Origin: Nibrella saemangeumensis
Lineage (GTDB): Bacteria > Bacteroidota > Bacteroidia > Cytophagales > Spirosomataceae
DNA length: 29,957 nucleotides
Reading direction: 5' to 3'
Assembly: GCF_039541915.1 (NCBI RefSeq)
Contig: NZ_BAABHD010000064.1
Coordinates: 1 to 29,957, forward strand
Shown: positions 1 to 8,167 of the stretch, piece by piece
Layout: each line of letters opens with the position of its first letter
Position numbering within the stretch: the stretch's first letter is position 1
The notes under the pieces: model-generated
What the model saw: only the letters and a program-made list of their open reading frames with translations
Databases searched by the model: none
What the model was told of the DNA's origin: nothing
Position numbers and translations under genes: made by a program

Positions 1-165
1 GTGAGCCAGGCCGGTATGCCATAGGCAAGCCCGCTCTGTTATTCTTCTAGTAAGCTACCTTATTTCTAAGAATCTTACTACACCACAAACCTAAAGGCCG
101 GTGCCAAAGCATCTTACTGGTAAAACTACCAATGAGGTGTTTCCTGCGTCAGCATGACAAAAGAG

Positions 166-2967
166 TTACCACTTCATAATCTTCCGAACCGTCTGCCTGT
201 CGCCTTGCCGGATTTTCAGCCAGTACAGGCCCGTGGGTAGTTGCTGGAGGCTGATGGGCTGCCGGAGCCGCGTGGTTGTTTTCTGTACCGTCTGCGACCG
301 CACCATCTGACCACTGGGTAGCCCGAGTTGCAGTTCGACCGGTCCGAAATAGCTGTTTTCCAGCTCGACCATAGCTGCATCCGCCGTGGGGTTGGGGAAG
401 AGGAGGATGTCATCCAGTACCGGCTCCAGTCCGGTTACCGTGCCCGTCGACGAGCCGGAGTACGGTACCAGTCCGGCTTCCGGGGTGGCTAATTTTTCGG
501 TGGTGTAGAGGTGGAACTCGCCCGGCTGCAGCGACAGGGCCGTTTGCGTATTGGTTACCTCAACCTCCTGCCCGGTGAAATAGTCGTACCACTTCCCCGT
601 TCTGGGAAAATTGGCCTGGGTTGCCTGCAGCTGCACATCAAAGTTGCCGATGAGGAAAACGGTCATGCTCGGGTGGTTGAGCGTGATTCGTTTGACAGGC
701 TGATCGACGTTCAGGGTAAAATCGCTGGTCTGAAAAGCCGGCTGCGTCAGTTTGAGCTTGATCAGTTCCTGGTACACCCGGAACAATTTCCGGCGTTCCG
801 GGTCCTGCAGGTATTCCCAGCGAATGGGTTTGGCACCGGTGCGGCCGTTTTCGTTGATGGACACGTCATAGCCCAGTTCGCCAAATTGCCAGATCAACTT
901 CGGGCCGGGGATGGGCAGGAAGAAGGCAGCCGCTAGTTTGGCGCGGTCGAGCGCCGTAGGCAGGGTGCGAGTGTTGTAGTTTCCGGATGCTCCGCCGTTT
1001 TGCCGGACGTCGTACACTAGTCGCTCTTCGTCGTGGCTCTCCATATAGCCCACTACGTAAGGGCTCTGCCAGCCGCGCTGCTTGTAGGAAATCCAGTTGG
1101 GGTTGGCATTGAAGCCTTTGGCCAGGGTGCGGTACGGGTCGTTGAGGTTCCCCCAGAACAGCATACCGTAGTCGGCCAGCTCTTTCTCCTCGGTATTATC
1201 GGCAAAGTGCTCCAGCATGACGTAGGCCGTCGGGTCAACGCTGCGGATCTGGTTGTAAATGCGTTTCCAGATGGTTACCCGGCTGGCATCATAAGCACTC
1301 CAGGCCCCAACATCACTGCCGGTGTTTTTCTGGGTAAAGCCTTTGGAGAGGTCGAACCGGTACCCATCGAACTTATACTCTTCCAGCCAGAAGCGGTTGA
1401 CGCGCTCGACATAGGCCTGGGTAGCCGGACTTTCGTGGTTAAAGTCAAAAAAGACGCTGAACGGGTGCGTGGCCTGCTGGTTGAAAAACGGGTTGTTGGC
1501 AGCGGGTTTGGTACCATCCCAGTATAGGCGTACGTACGGAAACTCGTAATCGGCCTGGTTCAGCACCATGTCCAGAATCACGGCAATACCGTTTTCGTGG
1601 CATTTGTCAATAAAGGCTTTCAGGTCGTTTTTGGTGCCGTAGGCCTTATCGGGTGCGAAGTAGAAGATCGGGTTGTAGCCCCAGGAATCGTTGCCGGAGA
1701 ACTCCATAATGGGCATCAGTTCAATGGCATTGATACCCAGCCGCTTCAGATAGGGAATGGAGTCGGCAACAGTTTTGTAATTGCGGGTGCCGACAAAATC
1801 GCGCACCAGCAGCTCGTACACCACCATGTTTTTGGGGTCGGGGCGCTGGAAATTGTTTACTTTCCAGGTGTACGGCGTCTGGTTCGTTTTCAGCACCGAC
1901 ACAATGCCGGAGGCTCCGGTCGGGTAGGCCTTCAGGTTTGGATACGTCGTAGCGGTAATAAACCGGTCGTTGTTTGGGTCGAGAATCTTCTCGGCATACG
2001 GGTCAGCCACCGCAAGGGTGCCGTCGACCAGGTATTGGTACGCTACCTCCTGACCGGCGGGCAGATTGTTCAGTTCCAGCCAGTAGCGGTTGCCGTCGGG
2101 CGTACGGTTCATCAGGTACTGGGGCGCGGGGCTCCAATTGTTAAATTCCCCGATAACGTACACGAAGCTTTTCTGCGGGGCAAACAGCACCAGCGTAGCC
2201 CGATTAGCTCCCTGGTAGGTAATACCATCCCGCAGACCGGCCGGTAAGGCGGCTACGGGTGACTGCGGCCGGACGGTGAAGTAAAAGGTATCGGCGGCCG
2301 TTTCGGTAGCGGTCTGAGCGCGAAAGATCACCGTCCGGCGCTGGCCCGGCTGGGTGCCTGTGTTCAGCGTAAAGCGGACCGAGTCCTGGTTGGCGGCCGT
2401 TGCGACGGTCGTATTGTCGAGCAACAGCGTCAGGTTGGCCCGCTGCGAAGCCGTTGCCCGGACCAGCAGATCCTGACTGGGGTCGACAAAGAAATTCTTT
2501 TCAGTGGGGGAGAGCCGCGCAACGCTCAGCCGGTTTTCGTAGATGCGAATGAAAACGTCTTCGGTCTGCGCCTGACCATTGCCACTCTTCAGAAGGAGGC
2601 CAAGCCGGCGTATGGGCCGGTTGGCCGGGACGTTGAAATACTGCCGGGGGACCAGTTTGATCTGCCAGCGATTGTTGCCCAGTGAAGTCATTTTACCAGG
2701 CTCGAAGGGTTTGGCGAAGTCGGTCTGGCCCGTGGGCTGGAATTCAAAGGCGTTGCCGGTTTCGGTGCTGCCGGCTCCCGACCAGAGAAACACATCGTCA
2801 GTTTTGCCGAGCAGGCCACGGGCGCGGGTGTCCTGCGCCTTGGACACGTCGAAAATGATGGTGACTTCCTGATCGGCGGTGGGAAAGGCCGGTATGGTGG
2901 TAACAACCTGGCTGTAACCGGAAAGCTGAGCCAGTAAAAGGAAAAAGATGAAGTAAATTTTACGCAT
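166..2967 (-). CDS. Secreted GH13 alpha-amylase-family enzyme with T9SS sorting tail
   Basis: A 933-aa glycoside hydrolase family 13 protein, probably acting on alpha-glucans outside the cell or at its surface. A signal peptide (about residues 1-19, ending GYSQ) is followed by beta-sandwich regions. The one at about 250-330 contains the GEFNNW motif of CBM48/E-set glycogen-binding domains. The (beta/alpha)8 barrel (about 380-740) carries the GH13 regions: DMVLNQ at 466-471 (region I, with Q where H is usual), GYRFD with nucleophile D539, acid/base E586 in MLEHF, and SHDE with D646. The last ~75 residues, starting near LFPNPT and ending in a Lys/Trp-rich tail, are a type A T9SS C-terminal sorting domain, so export across the outer membrane is expected. 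Exact substrate specificity cannot be read. A TAnnTTTG -7 box lies 23 nt upstream of the ATG. Confidence 0.93.
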   Translation of the reverse strand: MRKIYFIFFLLLAQLSGYSQVVTTIPAFPTADQEVTIIFDVSKAQDTRARGLLGKTDDVFLWSGAGSTETGNAFEFQPTGQTDFAKPFEPGKMTSLGNNRWQIKLVPRQYFNVPANRPIRRLGLLLKSGNGQAQTEDVFIRIYENRLSVARLSPTEKNFFVDPSQDLLVRATASQRANLTLLLDNTTVATAANQDSVRFTLNTGTQPGQRRTVIFRAQTATETAADTFYFTVRPQSPVAALPAGLRDGITYQGANRATLVLFAPQKSFVYVIGEFNNWSPAPQYLMNRTPDGNRYWLELNNLPAGQEVAYQYLVDGTLAVADPYAEKILDPNNDRFITATTYPNLKAYPTGASGIVSVLKTNQTPYTWKVNNFQRPDPKNMVVYELLVRDFVGTRNYKTVADSIPYLKRLGINAIELMPIMEFSGNDSWGYNPIFYFAPDKAYGTKNDLKAFIDKCHENGIAVILDMVLNQADYEFPYVRLYWDGTKPAANNPFFNQQATHPFSVFFDFNHESPATQAYVERVNRFWLEEYKFDGYRFDLSKGFTQKNTGSDVGAWSAYDASRVTIWKRIYNQIRSVDPTAYVMLEHFADNTEEKELADYGMLFWGNLNDPYRTLAKGFNANPNWISYKQRGWQSPYVVGYMESHDEERLVYDVRQNGGASGNYNTRTLPTALDRAKLAAAFFLPIPGPKLIWQFGELGYDVSINENGRTGAKPIRWEYLQDPERRKLFRVYQELIKLKLTQPAFQTSDFTLNVDQPVKRITLNHPSMTVFLIGNFDVQLQATQANFPRTGKWYDYFTGQEVEVTNTQTALSLQPGEFHLYTTEKLATPEAGLVPYSGSSTGTVTGLEPVLDDILLFPNPTADAAMVELENSYFGPVELQLGLPSGQMVRSQTVQKTTTRLRQPISLQQLPTGLYWLKIRQGDRQTVRKIMKW

Positions 2968-2989
2968 AGGTTAGCTCATTATCAATCGG

Positions 2990-2997
2990 CAAATGTA
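2990..2997 (-). promoter_or_regulatory. Candidate Bacteroidota -7 promoter element for the GH13 gene
   Basis: The minus strand reads TACATTTG, a perfect match to the Bacteroidota sigma-ABfr -7 consensus TAnnTTTG, 23 nt upstream of the GH13 start codon. No convincing -33 TTTG was seen at the usual ~20-nt spacing, so support is moderate. Confidence 0.4.
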
Positions 2998-3025
2998 GCA
3001 GATTGACAAAATATAAGCTCTAGCA

Positions 3026-3499
3026 TCAGCCTTTTACGTAAGCCAGTTTTTCCGCCACCTTCCCATTTCGAACTTTGAAAATATCCACGCCCCTTAAATG
3101 CCAGGGTTTTCCATCTTTTGTCTTGCGGTAGATCCACCTGACCACGCACCGGTCGCCATGGGCAAATAGCTCCTCCGTCTCAAAAACGGCATCCGGATTA
3201 GACGCAAAGAATTTTTTCCAATACGCCCCGACAGCCTCTGCGCCCACCAGCCGGGTACCATCCGGTTGTGGATTTGTATTTTCAAAGACACAATCTTCGG
3301 TCATCGCTTTCATCACCGCATCGGCATCGTGGCGATTGAACGCTGTATTGAAGCGCTCAACGGCGGCAAGCGTCTGGTTTGTCGCGCTGTTTTCTGTTTC
3401 AGTTTTCATACCTGATTGCGTTTCTTTTGTTCTATAACTCGTTTTGCATGCTGTCATCAGGAATGACGCCAAGATAAGAAGGAATACAATCGGCTTCAT
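3026..3499 (-). CDS. NTF2-like (SnoaL-type) lipoprotein
   Basis: A 157-aa protein. The N-terminus is a lipoprotein signal with lipobox LMTAC (Cys18), so it is probably membrane-anchored. Residues ~43-157 match the NTF2-like/SnoaL fold: an N-terminal helix (AAVERFNTAFNRHDADAV), then DCVFENTNP, a conserved YWKKFFASNP helix, and terminal strands ending in a 'VDIFKVRNGKVAEKLAY' signature. Such domains act as small-molecule isomerases, hydrolases or binding proteins; no catalytic function can be assigned. It lies 59 bp from the GH13 gene in the same direction and could share a transcript. It might be an old distal member of the cassette array upstream of it (see the degenerate box pair at 3558-3653). 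Confidence 0.8.
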   Translation of the reverse strand: MKPIVFLLILASFLMTACKTSYRTKETQSGMKTETENSATNQTLAAVERFNTAFNRHDADAVMKAMTEDCVFENTNPQPDGTRLVGAEAVGAYWKKFFASNPDAVFETEELFAHGDRCVVRWIYRKTKDGKPWHLRGVDIFKVRNGKVAEKLAYVKG

Positions 3500-3557
3500 T
3501 TTAGGGATTGGTTAAACGTAAGGTCGTTTTGGAATCATCATCCGGTACAGAGGGTTC

Positions 3558-3653
3558 ACCCAGGCGGGTACGTTGTCGCCCCATATTTCGTCAGGGGCAT
3601 TTTGCGCACCAGTTAATTTTGATAGCACACGCTGTCAGACTCAATTGTTGGGT
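3558..3653 (-). repeat. Possible degenerate attC-like site (distal, weak)
   Basis: A perfect GTTGGGT box (3647-3653) lies 8 bp beyond the stop of the gene at 3662-4423. A ggTTCACCCAGG segment (3555-3564) resembles the left end of the better sites (ggTTCACCCAAC), but its last two box bases are wrong. Inner arms do not pair convincingly. Spacing (96 bp) and position just after a stop codon fit an attC, so it is listed as a weak candidate only. Confidence 0.25.
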
Positions 3654-3661
3654 TCAGGCGT

Positions 3662-4423
3662 TTACCGATACTTGAGTCCAATTTGTAAGCCAATATTGGC
3701 GTGGGTTAGCGGCAGTTTGCGGCCCGGTAGTTGCACGCTTCTGGTGGTGGAACCCGTTGGCGAGAACGTAAGCTCCTGCTTTTCATACGTCTGCGTGGTT
3801 GCCGAGAGACCAGTTCGAAAATATGCTTTAAACGCCAGTAACCAGGTGCGCCGGTCAATAAACCGAAACTGACTGCTCAACTGCACACCCGGACATACCT
3901 GCGTATGGGATGATCCAATGCCAGGGCCCACTGATTCAGCATCACGCGATACCAGCAGGGCCGGGCCGATGCTGTTAATAAATCGGCTGTTCCGTGAATA
4001 CCAGGCCCAGCGGACAGAACCGTACAAAAGTCTACTTTTCAGATACAGGTATGTTCCACCAGGGGTTCTGCCGGTAATCTCAGCTACCTCAGGTACCCCG
4101 AAGCCAATAAAATAACCATGTCTTGGCGCTTTCCGATACCCGACCTCCAGATCGAACGAAACGGACCGGCGAATTCTTGGATAATTGTAAGGGCCACCGC
4201 AAAAGAAGATGCACGAATACGGGGTAGTAGAGGCCCATCCGGTTTGCTCCATATGTTGCCTGATTGCTGTAACTGAGCCCCCAACTACCCTGATGGGAAA
4301 CGAAAACGCAAAAGTCCATGAACCTTCCATTGGTTGTGTCTGAGACTGGGCGACAGGTGGGGGCAAGCTGCTTTCCTGAGCAGCCACCAGCAATGGCAGA
4401 CAGATGAGGATGACTAGTTTCAT
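3662..4423 (-). CDS. Secreted or outer-membrane hypothetical protein
   Basis: A 253-aa protein of no recognised family. It starts with a short signal peptide (MKLVILICLPLLVAAQ). The rest is rich in alternating aromatic/hydrophobic and polar residues (for example SWTFAFSFPIRV, RTWLLAFKAYFRT) and ends in GLQIGLKYR, which suggests a small outer-membrane beta-barrel of the kind often found in Bacteroidota. The start at the ATG in front of the signal peptide is clear. Its stop lies 8 bp before a GTTGGGT box and its start lies about 110 bp from attC-like site 1, so it may be an older, degraded cassette of the neighbouring array. No function can be assigned. Confidence 0.6.
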   Translation of the reverse strand: MKLVILICLPLLVAAQESSLPPPVAQSQTQPMEGSWTFAFSFPIRVVGGSVTAIRQHMEQTGWASTTPYSCIFFCGGPYNYPRIRRSVSFDLEVGYRKAPRHGYFIGFGVPEVAEITGRTPGGTYLYLKSRLLYGSVRWAWYSRNSRFINSIGPALLVSRDAESVGPGIGSSHTQVCPGVQLSSQFRFIDRRTWLLAFKAYFRTGLSATTQTYEKQELTFSPTGSTTRSVQLPGRKLPLTHANIGLQIGLKYR

Positions 4424-4531
4424 GGTTGCCGTGTCGTTTTATAACTGGCTCAAAGACAAGGACAAAGTAGCGAAAATACTTGAACAATTTCGCTGATGAT
4501 CCGGTCAAAAGCTAATGTTCGCGAGGTGCTC

Positions 4532-4619
4532 ACCCAACGCCAACGGGTGTTGAGGGTGGGCGAAAAACGAACTATAACATAACTACCTGACCCTTTCCAC
4601 ACGTTCGGGCGGGTTAGTT
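4532..4619 (-). repeat. attC-like site 1 (distal, degenerate)
   Basis: The left box ACCCAAC (4532-4538) is intact. The right box is GTTAGTT (4613-4619), which breaks the GTTRRRY rule at one position. Inner arms AACGGGTG / CACACGTT pair imperfectly. The conserved inner sequence (TTGAGG ... ACCTGACCCTTTCCACAC) matches the other sites. It lies 61 bp after the stop of the membrane-protein gene. The degraded right box and decayed tail suggest the oldest end of the array. Confidence 0.55.
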
Positions 4620-4679
4620 CCTGCCTTCGGGCCGGGTAACCCGTCCCCAACGATGGATATGCAGAGGAAAATTTAGCTG

Positions 4680-5282
4680 CTAATCAAATTTGCCGTTAGG
4701 GATGGGGGGGATGTAATTTCGTAATTTACCCGTAATCCATAGCAGGAATACTGCGTTGAAAACCAACGTGAATGGAATTACTGAAAGGTTTTTGAAGAAC
4801 AGTAGTATGGTCCATTCGGAAGATGAATCCGTTAGAATACCATCTTGTTTCAAGGTCAAATAAAGACAGGTTTCATAAGCCAGCAAATCAATCAGATAAT
4901 TGATACCCCAGGCGATGAAGGCAAAAACGATAATATTCAGCAGTATGGACAACCCATTTTGTCTCAACCGTTGTAGAGCAACACGCCAATAGTGACTTCG
5001 ATCTTTCTTATGCAATAGGAAGTGCTTTACCCGCAATGCACCGGTGGTGGCACTGGCGAAGCCCAAAACATACAGAAACAATAGTAAGCGGCTGGATTCG
5101 ACCAGAATTTCTACCATGACGTTCATCCATGCTGGGATTTCTCCAAACCCCCCTAGTTGAACGACTCTGCCTAAACCTGCGACAAGTCCAAGACTCATGA
5201 TGACAGCTAAGTGCTTTCGGAAAAAGCGGAGGGTCGCATACAACCAGTCCAATTTGCGGACAAGATGAGTTGTTGATTGCAT
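4680..5282 (-). CDS. Multi-pass membrane protein of unknown family
   Basis: A 200-aa protein starting at the ATG at 5282 (MQSTTHLVRKLDW). An upstream in-frame extension would need a TTG start at 5450 and looks non-coding. I see about four hydrophobic segments (HLAVIMSLGLVAGLG, LLLFLYVLGFASAT, LSILLNIIVFAFIAWGI, IPFTLVFNAVFLLWI) separated by short charged loops, so it is an inner-membrane protein. I recognise no family. It sits at the distal end of the cassette array, followed by attC-like site 1. No attC-like site separates it from the DUF4180 gene upstream, so the two form a two-gene cassette or have lost a site between them. Confidence 0.7.
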   Translation of the reverse strand: MQSTTHLVRKLDWLYATLRFFRKHLAVIMSLGLVAGLGRVVQLGGFGEIPAWMNVMVEILVESSRLLLFLYVLGFASATTGALRVKHFLLHKKDRSHYWRVALQRLRQNGLSILLNIIVFAFIAWGINYLIDLLAYETCLYLTLKQDGILTDSSSEWTILLFFKNLSVIPFTLVFNAVFLLWITGKLRNYIPPIPNGKFD

Positions 5283-5466
5283 ATAAAGAATGTTTAATGG
5301 TAGTACTAATGAAAAGTCGTTTCTACTGTCAGCATGCCTATCATAATCCTCCCAACCTGGGCGTTGAACATATATCAAGCGATCCGGAATTGAAAACCTG
5401 AACGCTGCCTTACGAGACTTGCGACTTGTCACACGGCCCCCTCTCCGCAAGTTCTACTTGTTTTAA

Positions 5467-5829
5467 TTACTGCTTTGATAGTTTGGACAAAGCTTCTGAT
5501 ACTGACCTTACAAAATTAATTTGCCCCGCTTTATTACTCTCAACCATAAAAGCATTGAAGCTCTTACCTGAATACTGGGTAAAATCACCAACAATAGCCA
5601 GACGAACCCGATAGTTTGAAAATTTTTGAAGAATTTCGCCGGCTAGTCTAGTTTTCAAATCAAAAAAATCAGGGGTGATATTTTCTGCATGAACGATGAT
5701 CTTGTCTGAGTCCTGGTAATATAAATTACCTAACAAATCTGATCCGTCTTCAATGGTTCGAATGAGCATGTCCGTTGAAATAACTTCGGCAATTTTTGTA
5801 TCTTTTATTTGATGCGTTTCGATTTTCAT
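5467..5829 (-). CDS. DUF4180 family protein
   Basis: A 120-aa protein whose whole length matches the DUF4180 pattern: the early strand IAEVISTDMLIRTIEDGSDLLGNLYYQ, the central ITPDFFDLKTRLAGEILQKF, and the closing NYRVRLAIVGDFTQYSGKSFNAFM with a terminal helix. The family is small, cytoplasmic and of unknown biochemical role, and is often scattered singly in accessory regions, as cassette cargo tends to be. The gene is AT-rich compared with the flanking backbone. Its leader holds one full and one partial unit of the 55-bp repeat, then the recombination-side box of attC-like site 2. It shares its cassette with the membrane-protein gene 184 bp downstream. Confidence 0.85.
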   Translation of the reverse strand: MKIETHQIKDTKIAEVISTDMLIRTIEDGSDLLGNLYYQDSDKIIVHAENITPDFFDLKTRLAGEILQKFSNYRVRLAIVGDFTQYSGKSFNAFMVESNKAGQINFVRSVSEALSKLSKQ

Positions 5830-5863
5830 TGAAGTACAATATTATGTGTCGGGACGGGCTGCC

Positions 5864-5933
5864 TGCCGCTAAGACGCTGCCCCGCAAAGCCAAACCTGCC
5901 GTGCCGGGGCGATTTTCGCATCGACCACACCTC
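5864..5933 (-). repeat. 55-bp leader repeat, cassette 5 (one full and one partial unit)
   Basis: Units begin at 5864 and 5919 (55 bp apart) with variants of TGTCGCC / TGTCGACC. The first continues with AAGACGCTG, AAAGCCAAACCTGCC and GGGGCG as in the other arrays. The last unit is cut off by the attC-like site 2 box at 5934. It forms the leader of the DUF4180 gene. Confidence 0.5.
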
Positions 5934-6017
5934 GCCCAACGACCCAGGGGTTGATGGTGGGGGAGAAGCCACCTGAACAAACGTAGCTTGCATCTTTACA
6001 CCCCCGTTCCGTTAGGC
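5934..6017 (-). repeat. attC-like site 2
   Basis: Box-to-box length is 84 bp. The left box GCCCAAC fits RYYYAAC and the right box GTTAGGC (6011-6017) fits GTTRRRY. Inner arms CAGGGGT and ACCCCCG pair with one mismatch after an unpaired ~3-nt spacer. The conserved inner part reads TTGATGG ... CTGAACAAACGTAG ... CTTTACACC. A conserved ~60-bp tail follows to about 6080 on the gene side. It closes the TfoX-like cassette. Confidence 0.7.
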
Positions 6018-6318
6018 TGCATCGCTTGACGTTGCGGCCTGCATCCTGTCACCCGACAACTACCCTAAGCGAAGCGATGATAACGCACTGTCCGCTCAGA
6101 CTGAGCGCGGAGCCTGCGCGGCAGCTTTCTGGTTTGTCGGCCCGACCACGGCTCAAGTGCCTCGTGTCGACCGACGACTTTTGGGGCCTGTCAACGCCCA
6201 ATTGTCCGTTGTCACACGCGGCCTGACCCGCTTAAAAAGGCTGGCCTGTCCCTAAGTTTGGCCTGTCGACAGGCGCTTGGATCGCAACGTAAAATAACTT
6301 GCTCACGCGAGTCGGATT

Positions 6319-6642
6319 TCATTTTTTCTTTTTCGGTTTAGGTAGTGGCAATTCTTTTATTGATATTCTAACTAATTCACTTAACCATTCGCTATCTTCA
6401 ATTTTATCCTCTATTAAAAAACTTGGTTTTGCTCCTTCATAGGGTGGTGCTTCTAAAACACTTCCTATAAATTCTCGTCCTGAATAGGTTGGCTTGACGA
6501 ATAATTTATTGTCACATATCAGTCCAAATAATTTTTCGTCAGAATAAATACCGTATTCACCAAACATTTTTTTAGCGGTTATTACGCCTGCATTTTTGAT
6601 TTGGTCCAAAACAAAATTCACAAAATTTTGGTCAGATGCCAT
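6319..6642 (-). CDS. TfoX/Sxy N-terminal-domain protein
   Basis: A 107-aa protein matching the TfoX/Sxy N-terminal domain along most of its length: FVNFVLDQIKNAG, then the typical KKMFGEYGIYSDEKLFGLICDNKLFVKPT block and a late PPYEGAKPSFLIEDKIEDSEWLSELVRISI helix, with a basic PKPKKKK tail. In gammaproteobacteria Sxy controls competence. Stand-alone N-terminal-domain proteins like this one are common in many phyla, and their role is not established. It is the single gene of the fourth cassette. Its ATG lies 56 bp from the box of attC-like site 3, with no 55-bp repeat in its leader. The gene is strongly AT-rich relative to the surrounding palindromes, which points to transfer. Confidence 0.85.
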   Translation of the reverse strand: MASDQNFVNFVLDQIKNAGVITAKKMFGEYGIYSDEKLFGLICDNKLFVKPTYSGREFIGSVLEAPPYEGAKPSFLIEDKIEDSEWLSELVRISIKELPLPKPKKKK

Positions 6643-6698
6643 TGGTTAGTTCTTTATTGTAGACGGAAACGCGAAACACTCACTTGCATGGCCGGTTC

Positions 6699-6784
6699 AC
6701 CCAACGACCCAGGGGGCTGATGACGAGGACGAAAATTGACTGAACACAAGCCACTTACACCTTTACACCCCCTGCTGGTTGGGC
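6699..6784 (-). repeat. attC-like site 3
   Basis: Box-to-box length is 86 bp. The left box ACCCAAC and right box GTTGGGC (6778-6784) are both perfect. Inner arms CAGGGGG / CCCCCTG pair over 7 bp after a short asymmetric spacer (GAC against CTG). The inner conserved sequence reads CTGATGACGAGG ... CTGAACACAAG ... ACACCTTTACACC. A conserved tail (6785-6845) contains ACTGTCGCCCG and GCGCAGCGAT and ends 17 bp before the stop of the DUF4238 gene. Confidence 0.75.
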
Positions 6785-6861
6785 TGAGTGCCTGAACTAC
6801 CGGCGCACTGACTGTCGCCCGAAAGCTAACCCATGCGCAGCGATCTATAAGTTGTCTTGAT

Positions 6862-7776
6862 CTAATTAGTATTGTCGTAAAATACATCAAAAACTCTGTT
6901 TCTTAGAAACTCTGCTGCTTGTGGTGAAATATCTTTATAAAGAGATGCGTGTTCAGCAATTTTTTCCAAATAGCTTCCATCAGGACCGCATACGTATTTC
7001 TTTGATTGGAGAAATAAGATCCGATCAACATCTATTCTTGCAGTTGGCTCAACAACTTTTACGTCCTTTCCTCTTGTGTGGTATAAAGTCTTTCCACAAG
7101 ATAAGGGCATAATTATTTCCTGGTGAAATATATCAGTGTTACTTGGATTTCTAAATATTATAGGGTTGTCACCTATTAGATGTAATTCTTTGCGTTCGCC
7201 TTTGTCATTAATAGTTGCGTAATAAACTTTCCAGTCTTCAATTTTTGAAACGTCAAACTGATGCATGTAGTCAAGTACTGGTTTAATTGCTCTATATGAC
7301 TTGATGAATGCATCATTCTTCTTTATAATGTTAATGAAATCTTCCGGTGCCTTCTCTCCGGTTATTTTATTCCTGATTTCAAAATACAATTCATCTGGTG
7401 AAGAATTTTCAAACTCACTTTTTATTAAATTATCTGTTTTAGGAATTCTCCAGTACAAAGAACCTGCAAACAAAATTATGCGAAACATATCCTGTGCATC
7501 GAGATATGAAAAACTTTTTTGTTCTTTTATTTTCTTAAAAGCATGGCCTACAATAGTTTCTAACTGACTATACATTTTTTCGACAAAGTCATCTTTTACG
7601 CCATCAAACTCTAATGTGTTCCTGTCATACTCAAAGAATATCTGACTCGGGGTAAGACGTTTAGTTTTTAATCTGTTATTTTCTATGTCAAACACGGCTA
7701 GTTTACCGTCTTCACCTGTAAAGCCTTTTAAATAAAATTCTGGTAGGTAGTGATGTTTTCTTGATATGGCAGCCAT
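6862..7776 (-). CDS. DUF4238 family protein
   Basis: A 304-aa protein with the DUF4238 signature at its N-terminus (SRKHHYLPEFYLKGFTG, residues 5-21), followed by the typical strand with LAVFDIENN. The C-terminal part contains the usual NPIIFRNP and IIMPLSCGKTLYH segments (about 200-235). DUF4238 proteins are cytoplasmic; their activity is not established, though they occur often in accessory and defence-rich regions. Very AT-rich compared with the backbone, like the other array genes. It is the only gene in the third cassette, between attC-like sites 3 and 4, and its leader holds the 55-bp repeat. Confidence 0.85.
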   Translation of the reverse strand: MAAISRKHHYLPEFYLKGFTGEDGKLAVFDIENNRLKTKRLTPSQIFFEYDRNTLEFDGVKDDFVEKMYSQLETIVGHAFKKIKEQKSFSYLDAQDMFRIILFAGSLYWRIPKTDNLIKSEFENSSPDELYFEIRNKITGEKAPEDFINIIKKNDAFIKSYRAIKPVLDYMHQFDVSKIEDWKVYYATINDKGERKELHLIGDNPIIFRNPSNTDIFHQEIIMPLSCGKTLYHTRGKDVKVVEPTARIDVDRILFLQSKKYVCGPDGSYLEKIAEHASLYKDISPQAAEFLRNRVFDVFYDNTN

Positions 7777-7917
7777 TAGCTCAGTAAAAATTAAGAAGTT
7801 TGGCCTGTCATACAGAACCTGAAAAGATATACTCGAAATTTAATCAATCAGGGTCGCTTACTTTATCGCACGTAATTCGCCTTAATCTTAAAAATCTGCC
7901 CTTTGGTGCGTTCACCC

Positions 7918-8015
7918 TGTCGACCGAAGCGCCGAAATGGAATCCTAAACCACCCAGCGTGGGCGTTCAACTTGTCGCCCGCAACATCGAAATGGAAGTA
8001 CTGCTTGTTTGGTTC
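7918..8015 (-). repeat. 55-bp leader repeat, cassette 3 (one full and one partial unit)
   Basis: Units start at 7918 (TGTCGACCGAAGCGCCGAAA) and 7973 (TGTCGCCCGCAACATCGAAA), exactly 55 bp apart, sharing ATGGAA at the same offset. The second is truncated by attC-like site 4. In gene direction the repeat lies between the recombination box and the DUF4238 start. Confidence 0.6.
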
Positions 8016-8103
8016 ACCCAACGCCCCCATGTGTTGATGACGAGCATACAAGTTAACTGAAACAAACGTACCTGACACCTTTACACACTTGGTTTCGTTG
8101 GGC
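8016..8103 (-). repeat. attC-like site 4
   Basis: Box-to-box length is 88 bp. Perfect outer boxes ACCCAAC and GTTGGGC (8097-8103) extend to a 7-bp arm CCCAACG/CGTTGGG. After an unpaired spacer (CCC against GTTT side), the inner arms CCATGTGT / ACACTTGG pair with one mismatch. These inner arms differ in sequence from those of sites 3 and 5 yet still pair. The inner conserved part reads TTGATGACGAG ... CTGAAACAAACGTACC ... ACACCTTTACAC. The tail (8104-8163) with CTGCCTGTCGCCCG ends 5 bp before the lipoprotein stop. Confidence 0.78.
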
Positions 8104-8167
8104 TGAAAACGCTGACCACCGGCGTGCTGCCTGTCGCCCGCGACACGGCACACGCGGAGCGATAAAT

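Larger units (their letters stand above)
5830..6318. other. Non-coding GC-rich interval: leader repeats, attC-like site 2, long cassette tail
   Basis: No supported gene. On the minus strand it holds, in order from 6318: about 235 bp of irregular TGTC-rich sequence after the TfoX-like stop, the conserved attC tail (about 6018-6080), attC-like site 2 (5934-6017), and the 55-bp leader repeat in front of the DUF4180 gene. The 235-bp stretch is the longest gene-free part of any cassette and could be the remains of a lost gene or site. Short ORFs here cross the palindrome and look spurious. Confidence 0.6.

Noticed and set aside
1597..2247. 216-codon plus-strand ORF
   Set aside because: It is antisense to the GH13 catalytic barrel, with no recognisable domain.
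7863..8153. 96-codon minus-strand ORF across attC-like site 4
   Set aside because: It reads straight through the palindrome and the 55-bp repeat; similar ORFs over sites 2, 3 and 5 differ completely in sequence except where the repeats coincide, so they are repeat translation, not genes.
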